Source of the DNA: CAZFMJ01 sp964520045
GTDB lineage: Bacteria > Elusimicrobiota > Elusimicrobia > Elusimicrobiales > CAZFMJ01
Reading direction: 5' to 3'
Length of the DNA: 44,592 bases
Assembly: GCA_964520045.1 (NCBI GenBank)
Contig: CAZFMJ010000016.1
Location: forward strand, 1 to 44,592
This document shows, piece after piece, positions 7,656-14,161 of this stretch. Under the pieces are notes generated by a model. The model searched no databases, was not told where the DNA came from, and was given only the letters and a program-made list of their open reading frames with translations. Position 1 is the stretch's first letter. Each line of letters opens with the position of its first letter. The position numbers were made by a program, and so were the translations under genes.

Positions 7656-9209
7656 TTATTTCTCAGCGGTGTCTATCTGCGCTTTTTGCAGTTTGCCGGA
7701 ATAGTCTATGTAAACGGTTTTCCATTCGGAAAAAATATCCAGAGCCGTAATCCCCGATTCCCTGTGGCCGTTGCCGGTCTGCTTTACTCCTCCGAACGGC
7801 ATATGCACCTCCGCGCCGATAGTGGGGGCGTTTATATATGTTATACCGGCCTCCAAATCCCGTATCGCATTCATAACGCGGTTTACGTCTCTCGTGTATA
7901 TGGCGCTGGAAAGGCCGTAGTCGCAGTCATTATGCGTTTCCACCGCCTCCTCGAAATTCCGTATCTTGACCACGGTCAGCACGGGACCGAATATCTCTTC
8001 TTTGAAAATGCGCATGCCCCTGCTGCCTTCAAAGATCGTCGGTTCATGAAAATATCCTTTTGCATATTCACCTTTTGTAAGGATATTCCCTCCGCAGAGA
8101 AGCTTCGCTTTGTCGTGGCTGCGCGCTATCTCAACATATTCATGAACGGTCTGAAGCTGGCCGGCGCTTACGCACGGCCCCATTTCCGTCGTTTCATCAA
8201 GGCCGTTCCCGACTTTTATTTTTTTGGCTTTTTCAACGAGGCGTTCCACAAATTCCTTATATACTTTTTCGTGAACCAGCACTCTGCTGGTGGCGGTGCA
8301 TCTCTGTCCGGTGGTGCCGAATGCTCCCCAGAGAGCTCCTTCAAGCGCGATATCAAGGTCCGCGTCTTCCATCACTATTTCCGCGTTTTTTCCGCCCATC
8401 TCAAGACAGCATTTTTTGAAAGTCCTTCCGCATTCGGCTCCGATTTCAGAGCCTACTCCGGAGGAGCCGGTGAAAGATATGAGGGATATATCGCGGTGCT
8501 TAAGCATATGTTTGCCTATCAGGGTTCCCGAACCGTGCACGATATTAAAAACTCCGTCCGGCACGCCGGCTTCCTGCAGGGCTTTCGCGAAATTCACCAC
8601 GGAATAAGGCGTGAGCACAGCCGGCTTTATCACCATCGTGTTGCCGCACAGCATCGCCGGAAAGGCTTTCCATGAAGGTATAGCCATCGGAAAATTCCAG
8701 GGGGTTATGAATCCGCATACGCCTATGGGCATGCGCATCGACATGGAAAATTTATCCGGCAGTTCGGAAGTCGAGGTCTGGCCGAAAAACCTTCTTCCCT
8801 CTCCGGCGAAATAAAACGCGGTGTCTATCGCTTCCTGCACGTCCCCGCGCGTTTCTTTTATAATCTTCCCCATTTCCTTTGTCATTTCCGAGGCATAGGC
8901 TTCTTTTTTGTCCGTAAGTATCCGCATTGCCTTCAGGAGGAGTTCCCCCCTTTTTGCAACCGGCGTTTTTCTCCATGAGGAATAGGCTTTTTTCGCGGCG
9001 GATACGGCTTTGTCGACGTCTCCGGCGGTTGATTTGGGGAATTTATCAAGAAGCTGTCCCGTGGCCGGATTGGCGCTCTCGAAAGTTTCGCCGTTTGACG
9101 AAGCCGTCCACTGTCCGTTTATGAAGTTGTATTGGGCCGTCACTGATTTATAAAGGTGTCCGGGGCAGTCTTGAGTCTGCGGTTTTTCCATAGTTGAAGT
9201 TTTTGCCAT
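7656..9209 (-). CDS. NAD(P)-dependent aldehyde dehydrogenase
   Basis: 517 residues. It oxidises an aldehyde to the acid with NAD(P). Family residues are all visible: TPWNF at 169-173, KPA at 195-197, the FTGSSGVG turn at 246-253, the general base in LEMGGKN (Glu270) and the nucleophile in GQRCTATSR (Cys304). The start MAKTSTMEK at 9209 is chosen because AAGGAG stands just upstream; the frame stays open further but through repeat DNA. Sequence style is close to the broad-substrate ALDH group (GucD/AldA-like). No neighbouring pathway genes point to a substrate. Confidence 0.88.
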   Translation of the reverse strand: MAKTSTMEKPQTQDCPGHLYKSVTAQYNFINGQWTASSNGETFESANPATGQLLDKFPKSTAGDVDKAVSAAKKAYSSWRKTPVAKRGELLLKAMRILTDKKEAYASEMTKEMGKIIKETRGDVQEAIDTAFYFAGEGRRFFGQTSTSELPDKFSMSMRMPIGVCGFITPWNFPMAIPSWKAFPAMLCGNTMVIKPAVLTPYSVVNFAKALQEAGVPDGVFNIVHGSGTLIGKHMLKHRDISLISFTGSSGVGSEIGAECGRTFKKCCLEMGGKNAEIVMEDADLDIALEGALWGAFGTTGQRCTATSRVLVHEKVYKEFVERLVEKAKKIKVGNGLDETTEMGPCVSAGQLQTVHEYVEIARSHDKAKLLCGGNILTKGEYAKGYFHEPTIFEGSRGMRIFKEEIFGPVLTVVKIRNFEEAVETHNDCDYGLSSAIYTRDVNRVMNAIRDLEAGITYINAPTIGAEVHMPFGGVKQTGNGHRESGITALDIFSEWKTVYIDYSGKLQKAQIDTAEK

Positions 9210-9239
9210 ATTTTTCTCCTTAATAAGATGCCGTAAATG

Positions 9240-9284
9240 ATCAGCGTGCTGATAAACTTTATAAATTTGAGACACGGAAATCAA
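9240..9284 (-). promoter_or_regulatory. possible promoter with operator-like palindrome upstream of the aldehyde dehydrogenase
   Basis: On the minus strand TTGATT (9284-9279) and TATAAA (9263-9258) are separated by 15 bases, shorter than ideal. Just downstream is a perfect palindrome, ATCAGC-GT-GCTGAT (9240-9253), which lies where a repressor could block the start. The palindrome is certain; the function is inferred. Confidence 0.35.
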
Positions 9285-9304
9285 TCTCATGGGGAAAGGC
9301 AGGG

Positions 9305-9336
9305 GATAGGCTGAAGGCTGAGGGCTGAAGGAAGAG
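9305..9336. repeat. GGCTGAA heptamer array
   Basis: Units AGGCTGA, AGGCTGA, GGGCTGA, AGGAAGA in tandem upstream of the aldehyde dehydrogenase, the same family as 7082-7122. The rest of 9210-9483 holds two short GC-rich hairpins and no gene. Confidence 0.6.
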
Positions 9337-9483
9337 AGGAGAAGGAGCAAAAAAAATCAACTGCCGCCTATTCTTAAGTTTCATTCTTGCCGGGCGCTGG
9401 GAGACCGGCCGCCTTCCGGCCGTCCCGCTGTTTCGCGGGTGTTTTCTTCTCTTGACTTGTGACCTGGGCGTCTGGCACCCTCT

Positions 9484-11325
9484 TTATTGCGGCGGCGGAA
9501 CTTTATTCTCCGGTGAGGCCGGAATGCCTTTTAGAATTTTATCGAGCATTTCATCGGCCGTTTTGAAGAATTCTTCATTGCGTTTTTCCATCTGGGCATG
9601 CCAGTCGTAGAAATATTTCGCCTGATATTTCAGCGCGTATGCGGGCGCATTGGCAAGCGGCGGAATATGCATTTCGGCGTTCAAAGCTTTGTCAAAGTTC
9701 GTTCCGGAATCTTTGCCGAATAGTTTAATTAGAGGGGTCGCCATTCTTGCCTGCCATTGTTCGAAGGAAGTAAGTTCGATAGTGTCTATCCCCCTGCGTT
9801 TTAGCTCTTTGCGCATGGCGTTGGCCATGTTCAGAGCCCGCGCCGATTCCGCTTCCAGCGACGGCCATCGGCCATACATACTGCGGATTTCATCTTTGAA
9901 TTTCCGCGGATCGTTGAGAAACAGCTGTATCCGCTTTATATCTTCGCCGAGCAGCGATTCCATTCCCGAGAAATAATTAGGTTGTTTTGACATTTTTTCA
10001 ATTAAAAAAAGATTTTCAATTGTAAACGTTTCAAATTCGTTGCTTTGAGGGTTGGTCCATCGGAATAAATCTTTTGATTGTTGCCAATTATTGAAATGAT
10101 GATGAGTCGCTTCGTGTAAAAATGAATTAGCCATAAGCCGCGCAAGTTTTTCTATCGGAGCTGTTTTATCCTGATTGTCGCTGCGCAGTAAGTCATTCGG
10201 GCTGTAGGAGTGCGTCTTCATCCATTCTTTTATTACTTTATCCCCCAAAATTATTTCCTTTGTTTTCAGGCTGTAAGCCGCTATGAATTTGCCTTTATCA
10301 ATTTTTACAGCCGGCCAGCCGTCTTTTCTTAGGGATTCAAGAATAAACTGCCCCGCGTGAGTATCCGCTATTTCCTTTATTAACGCGGTTTTAAGCGGAC
10401 CTGCAACTTTTACCCAGTCTTCCTTTGTGATTTCAGCGGGCTTTCCCGGAGGCTGCGTGCTGGACGTCTCTCCCGCGGCCATGGCGTGGACTCCTGAAGA
10501 TCCCGCTGGCCTGAGGGCCGCCGGCGCCTTGGCATTACCGCCGTATTTGCCGGAGCTGTCAAAAAAATTATTAAACAGGTCGATTCCGGCTTTCGGGGAG
10601 AGTTTGGCAAGCTCATTTAGTTTTTGACCTTCGGGATTTTGTTCTTTTTCCGCTTTTTTATTTTCGTGGGAAGCCGGATTATTGACAAAATCATAACCCG
10701 TCCGGGCGCGCTTTACTATGCCGTAGGAATTCCATCTGTTTTTATCAATGCCTTTCTGCTTAAGGTAAGCGGCAAATTCCGGCATACTGGTTTCAATATA
10801 TTCCAGGGAAAATACGGCGATTTTATAATCTTCAACTTTCTGCGGATAGCGCTTCTCCACCCATGGCAGGAGAAGTTCAGGGGGAATATTGCCCTCCCAA
10901 TTGTTCACCCGCCACTTAAGATTAAAGGCTTTTATGATGTGGGGCTGGAATTTTTTTCTGTCCAGCCGCGTGATTAAACCGCTGCGCAGCGTATCTTTGT
11001 CGGACTGGGATATCAGCTCTGAAATATCTTTTACCGCATGTGCCTTTTCTTCTATTTCAGAAGCTCGTTTATGGTCCGAAGATTTCAGTTTTTCTATTAA
11101 CGGCTTTTTGGCGGACAGGCATTCTTTTGCTGTTTCAGGATTTTGTTTGTCAAGTTCTTCTTCGATTCCGGCTATTTCCTGTTCTTCCTGAGCGGTCAGC
11201 CCTGCCTGAGGATTAATCTGCGCGTTAATGCTGAAAAATGAATAAAAAAAAGCGGCGCATGAAAAAATAAACAATAAAAAAAACCGCTTTTTACAACATA
11301 GAAGGGACATTTTGATTCCATTCAT
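9484..11325 (-). CDS. secreted protein with HExxH motif, putative zinc metallopeptidase
   Basis: 613 residues from the first ATG; a second ATG 15 bases in (11310) has a better GGAA ribosome site. A Lys/Arg-initiated hydrophobic signal peptide ends near INAQ (residue 36). Residues 404-408 read HEATH, within SFLHEATHHHFN, a typical zincin metal site on a helix; a third ligand was not identified with confidence. Residues 40-110 are charged helices. Residues 263-292 are a low-complexity Ala/Gly/Ser/Pro linker, unlike the rest. The C-terminus is rich in Lys and Pro. I do not recognise the family. A convincing promoter lies just upstream, so it is probably transcribed alone. Confidence 0.7.
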   Translation of the reverse strand: MNGIKMSLLCCKKRFFLLFIFSCAAFFYSFFSINAQINPQAGLTAQEEQEIAGIEEELDKQNPETAKECLSAKKPLIEKLKSSDHKRASEIEEKAHAVKDISELISQSDKDTLRSGLITRLDRKKFQPHIIKAFNLKWRVNNWEGNIPPELLLPWVEKRYPQKVEDYKIAVFSLEYIETSMPEFAAYLKQKGIDKNRWNSYGIVKRARTGYDFVNNPASHENKKAEKEQNPEGQKLNELAKLSPKAGIDLFNNFFDSSGKYGGNAKAPAALRPAGSSGVHAMAAGETSSTQPPGKPAEITKEDWVKVAGPLKTALIKEIADTHAGQFILESLRKDGWPAVKIDKGKFIAAYSLKTKEIILGDKVIKEWMKTHSYSPNDLLRSDNQDKTAPIEKLARLMANSFLHEATHHHFNNWQQSKDLFRWTNPQSNEFETFTIENLFLIEKMSKQPNYFSGMESLLGEDIKRIQLFLNDPRKFKDEIRSMYGRWPSLEAESARALNMANAMRKELKRRGIDTIELTSFEQWQARMATPLIKLFGKDSGTNFDKALNAEMHIPPLANAPAYALKYQAKYFYDWHAQMEKRNEEFFKTADEMLDKILKGIPASPENKVPPPQ

Positions 11326-11357
11326 ATCTGTCTTTCACGGCATCATATCGTGATATT

Positions 11358-11385
11358 AGTATAGCAGGTATTTCCGGACAGTCAA
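11358..11385 (-). promoter_or_regulatory. sigma70-type promoter for the secreted HExxH protein
   Basis: Minus strand TTGACT (11385-11380), 16-base spacer, TATACT (11363-11358). Both boxes are 5/6 to consensus. Transcription would start about 25 bases before the ATG at 11325. Confidence 0.65.
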
Positions 11386-11425
11386 GGCCTTTTTTTGTCC
11401 GCATTTTATGCGCGAAACGGTTTCC

Positions 11426-11454
11426 TTGAGCAATCCTCCAGTATATAGTAAAAT
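11426..11454 (+). promoter_or_regulatory. promoter for tRNA-Lys
   Basis: TTGAGC (11426-11431), 17-base spacer, TAAAAT (11449-11454). The predicted start near 11461 lies about 15 bases before the mature 5' end of the tRNA. Confidence 0.6.
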
Positions 11455-11475
11455 AGAACAGGCGCGATTTTAAAA

Positions 11476-11547
11476 GGGCCGTTAGCTCAATGGTAGAGCA
11501 GGTGCCTCTTAAGCACAAGGTTACAGGTTCAAGTCCTGTACGGCCCA
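11476..11547 (+). tRNA. tRNA-Lys (anticodon CTT)
   Basis: A complete 72-base cloverleaf. Acceptor GGGCCGT pairs with ACGGCCC, D stem GCTC/GAGC, anticodon loop CTCTTAA giving CTT, T stem ACAGG/CCTGT around TTCAAGT, discriminator A. The outermost anticodon-stem pair is G-A. CCA is not encoded. Confidence 0.95.
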
Positions 11548-11559
11548 TATAAAAGAAGG

Positions 11560-11697
11560 CGGCCAGCTGCCCAGCGGCCCTGTTACCCAGACAGGGCAGA
11601 AAGCGACAAAACTAAGAACCGGGAGCATAGATGTCTTCCCGTCTGGCTAGTAATCTCTTTCTGGGTTTCTGGGGAACTGGGCTGCTGGGTAACTTCT
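11560..11697. repeat. 8-bp CTGGGTAA-type arrays between the tRNA genes
   Basis: Near 11563-11600 the units read as CCAGCTGC-type octamers with a CCCTGT/ACAGGG inverted pair. At 11661-11695 they read CTGGGTTT, CTGGGGAA, CTGGGCTG, CTGGGTAA. A related array occurs at 39610-39655. Confidence 0.65.
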
Positions 11698-11706
11698 CCT
11701 AATGAT

Positions 11707-11788
11707 GGACGGGTGGCGGAACTGGCAGACGCGTACGGCTTAGGACCGTATGCCGAAAGGCGTGTGGGTTCAAGTCCCTCCCCGTCCA
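11707..11788 (+). tRNA. tRNA-Leu (anticodon TAG)
   Basis: 82 bases with a class II long variable arm (TGCCGAAAGGCGT). Acceptor GGACGGG pairs with CCCGTCC, D stem GCGG/CGC, anticodon stem TACGG/CCGTA around CTTAGGA giving TAG, T loop TTCAAGT, discriminator A. One T-stem position is a T-T mismatch. CCA is not encoded. Confidence 0.92.
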
Positions 11789-11805
11789 GAACGGAAGCAG
11801 AAGAC

Positions 11806-11860
11806 GGTAGATGGTAAACGGGAGAGGGTAGACGGTTAACGGCAAACGTGGAAGAGGGAA
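11806..11860. repeat. GGTAGAC heptamer array
   Basis: Units such as GGTAGAT, GGTAAAC, GGGAGAG, GGTAGAC, GGTTAAC and GGCAAAC in tandem, starting 18 bases after tRNA-Leu. Confidence 0.8.
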
Positions 11861-11884
11861 TATATAGAGAAGGAAAAATCAACG

Positions 11885-11967
11885 TTGTCATGCCGGTGAA
11901 AACCGGCATCCAGAGTTTCTTGAACTGTTAAAACTGGTGGCTGGCAACTGGTGACTTGGTGACTTTC
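11885..11967. repeat. composite 5'-gene repeat: CCGGCATCCAG hairpin plus TGGTGAC array
   Basis: A GCCGGT/ACCGGC hairpin followed by CATCCAGAG, a TTAAAA spacer and TGGTGAC-type heptamers. Bases 11901-11944 match 33756-33799 at 40 of 44 positions. Each copy lies just upstream of a start codon (tig and ferredoxin). Confidence 0.75.
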
Positions 11968-11985
11968 CACCATTATGGAGGCAAT

Positions 11986-13323
11986 ATGGCTTTTTGGACG
12001 ACGGCGCCGTCAAAATTGAAAGTAAAAAAACTGAAGGAAGAGGGCTGTCTGGTTTCTCTTTCGGTTGAAGTCCCCCCCGAGCATTACACCGAAGCGGAGC
12101 AGAACGCTCTTGTCCAGATTCAGGCAAAAGCCGCTCTGCCGGGATTTAGGACGGGCAAGGCGCCTATACAGATGATACAGAAAAATTTTTCCGCGCAGAT
12201 AAAAGAAAAAGCATTCGACAATATAGTCCATGCGATACTTCCCGAAGTTATAAAAGAGCAGGGGCTTGCCCCTGTGTCTCTGCCGCTTATAAAAGATTTC
12301 AACTGTGCTGAAAACAAGGCATGCGTTTTTACGATCGACATAGACTGCGCTCCCAAATTCACCCCGCAAAAATATACGAAGGCCGCGCTGAGCAAAAAAC
12401 CCTCGGCAGTCACGCAGCAGGATGTTGAAAAACAGATTAATCAATTGCTCGGGCAGAATGCCAGGCTTGAGCCTGCGGACGAAACAGAATCCGTAAACAG
12501 CGGGCATTTTGTCGTGGTTGATTACGAGGCTTTTTCAGAAGGCAAACCCTCCACTACTGCGATGGCGGGTAACCCTTCGCCGGAGGGAAGCCCCGCCACT
12601 ACGGCGCCGGCGGGCAGGGGCAGGGGCGAGCTTGTGGATATGTCCGCTCCCCAGACTATAGCGGGGCTTGCTGACAATATTCTGGGCGCGAAAAAGGGAG
12701 AAATGCGCGAATTTGATTCGGAGGCGGCCGGAAGGAAACTGCGTATCAAGGTTACGGTAAACGAGTTGAAGCGCAAAATAGTGCCGGCTCTGGACGAGGC
12801 ATTTGTGAAAGACATGGGGTTTGAGTCTGTAGACAAATTCCGCGATCATTTGAAGCAGATTATGGAAGCGGACTATGCTGAAAAATCGGAAAAGGACATA
12901 GTCCGCCAGCTTGAGGATCATCTGCTTAAGGAAAATCCCTTTCCCGTTCCGCAGTCTCTTGTCGACGCCCATCTGGCTTCCGCCGCCGAAAGAATAAAAG
13001 GCAGGCTGGTTGAAGAGGAAAAGGCGGCGTGGAATGATTCCCGCGAGGCCATGCTCAAAGAGCGGCTTAAGCCGGCAGTTGAAAGAGATGTCAGGCTCGG
13101 CTATCTTCTGCGGTCTATAGCGCAGAAAGAAAATATTAAAGCCGGACCGCAGGAGTTTGAGCATGAGCTTGAAAGAAGCATGGGCCGGCTTCAAAACGAC
13201 GCGCAGAAAAAGCAGATACGCGAAGTGTTTGAAAACCGCAGGGATGACATCCTGTCCGCCCTTACGGAGAAAAAGGTTATTGATTTTCTAAAGTCCCAGT
13301 CGGTGATAAACGAGCAGAAATAA
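11986..13323 (+). CDS. tig: trigger factor
   Basis: 445 residues. A ribosome-bound chaperone that meets nascent chains at the exit tunnel. The ribosome-binding loop signature GFRTGKAP is at 53-60. The FKBP-like domain starts near 172 (GHFVVVDYEAF) and continues at 214-255 (ELVDMSAPQTIAGLADNILGAKKGE); the C-terminal helical arms follow. The start at 11986 has GGAGG four bases upstream. Oddity: residues 189-213 are a Ser/Thr/Ala/Pro/Gly-rich insert inside the FKBP domain, where other trigger factors have a short loop. tig-clpP-lon is a familiar protein quality-control cluster; clpX is absent here. Confidence 0.92.
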   Translation: MAFWTTAPSKLKVKKLKEEGCLVSLSVEVPPEHYTEAEQNALVQIQAKAALPGFRTGKAPIQMIQKNFSAQIKEKAFDNIVHAILPEVIKEQGLAPVSLPLIKDFNCAENKACVFTIDIDCAPKFTPQKYTKAALSKKPSAVTQQDVEKQINQLLGQNARLEPADETESVNSGHFVVVDYEAFSEGKPSTTAMAGNPSPEGSPATTAPAGRGRGELVDMSAPQTIAGLADNILGAKKGEMREFDSEAAGRKLRIKVTVNELKRKIVPALDEAFVKDMGFESVDKFRDHLKQIMEADYAEKSEKDIVRQLEDHLLKENPFPVPQSLVDAHLASAAERIKGRLVEEEKAAWNDSREAMLKERLKPAVERDVRLGYLLRSIAQKENIKAGPQEFEHELERSMGRLQNDAQKKQIREVFENRRDDILSALTEKKVIDFLKSQSVINEQK

Positions 13324-13335
13324 TAAAAGAGATTA

Positions 13336-13492
13336 ACTGCTCAGCTAGTCAGGAGTCAGCCCCATTCTTTCCTCAAAAGCTGTGAGAATGGGACAGTCCA
13401 AACTTACCGCCTTTAAGGTTTGTTTGGACAGAATTCAGGAGTCAGAAGTAAGAAGCCGCATCTCATTCTGAATTCTGGATTCTGTCTACTTG
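13336..13492. repeat. AGGAGTC-type arrays around a paired-hairpin element
   Basis: AACTGCTCAGCTAGTCAGGAGTC opens the region in short pieces. The paired hairpins (13360-13430) and a GAATTCAGGAGTCAGAAGTA array follow, then the inverted arm (TTCTGAATTCTGG). A close relative with the same outer arms is at 17605-17705. Confidence 0.75.
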
Positions 13493-13518
13493 AGTAATTA
13501 CAAAAAAGGAGAGTAACC

Positions 13519-14124
13519 ATGATGCTAGTTCCTACAATAATTGAAAGATGGAATCAGGGCGCGATGGTGGGCTATGATATATTTTCCCGCCTGCTTAAGG
13601 ACAGAATAATATTTATCGGAGGACCCGAGGGGGCGGTCACCACCGATTCCGCGAACATGATAATAGCCCAGCTTTTGTATCTGGATGCCGAGGATAACGA
13701 AAAAGACATAAATCTGTATATAAATTCTCCGGGCGGACTTGTCACGGCCGGGCTTGCCGTATACGACACCATGCAGTTTATAAAAGCCCCCATAACCACC
13801 ATCTGCATAGGCATGGCCATGTCGTTCGGGGCGCTTCTGCTTGCCGCCGGCACGAAAGGCAAAAGGTTCGCGCTTCCCTATGCGCGCGTGATGGTGCATC
13901 AGCCTTTGGTATGGGGAGGAATAAGCGGGCAGGCCACTGACATAGAAATTGAAAGCAAGGAACTGCAGGATAATAAAGACAAGCTGATAGAAATACTTTC
14001 AAAGCATACCGGCCAGTCCAAGGAGAAAGTCAGGGCCGATTGCGAGAGAAATTTTTATCTGTCCGCGGCCGAGGCTAAGACTTATGGCATCATCGACGAC
14101 GTAATTCCGCACAAAAAGAAATAA
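13519..14124 (+). CDS. clpP: ATP-dependent Clp protease proteolytic subunit
   Basis: 201 residues, normal length. It forms the proteolytic chamber used by Clp ATPases. Ser102 lies in IGMAMSFGA and His127 in VMVHQP, both at the expected spacing. The third triad position, Asp in R-D-x-F-L/M, reads Asn: the stretch is CERNFYLSAAEA. Asn at this position is known from ClpP1 of Listeria, where activity depends on a partner ClpP. AAGGAG lies at good distance before the first of two ATGs. No clpX or clpA is in the window. Confidence 0.92.
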   Translation: MMLVPTIIERWNQGAMVGYDIFSRLLKDRIIFIGGPEGAVTTDSANMIIAQLLYLDAEDNEKDINLYINSPGGLVTAGLAVYDTMQFIKAPITTICIGMAMSFGALLLAAGTKGKRFALPYARVMVHQPLVWGGISGQATDIEIESKELQDNKDKLIEILSKHTGQSKEKVRADCERNFYLSAAEAKTYGIIDDVIPHKKK

Positions 14125-14138
14125 GAAGAAGGAAAATG

Positions 14139-14157
14139 GTAGACGGTAGAGGGTCTA
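14139..14157. repeat. short GGTAGAC array between clpP and lon
   Basis: Two to three heptamers follow the clpP stop through a TAAGAAGAAGG junction. The array ends just before the lon start and close to an assembly gap. Confidence 0.6.
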
Positions 14158-14161
14158 AATT

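Noticed and set aside
7644..8675. 343-codon plus-strand open frame
   Set aside because: It lies antisense to the aldehyde dehydrogenase, whose full set of catalytic motifs is on the minus strand.
9404..9445. GC-rich hairpins followed by a T-rich tract, terminator-like on the plus strand
   Set aside because: No plus-strand gene lies upstream; the minus-strand gene ending here would not get a T-tract. Not called as a terminator.
11291..11548. Open frame on the minus strand across tRNA-Lys (MGRTGLEPVTLC...)
   Set aside because: It is the antisense translation of a tRNA, a well-known artefact.
12535..13194. Long minus-strand open frame over tig
   Set aside because: Shadow of the trigger factor gene; composition is Arg/Phe/His-rich with no recognisable domain.
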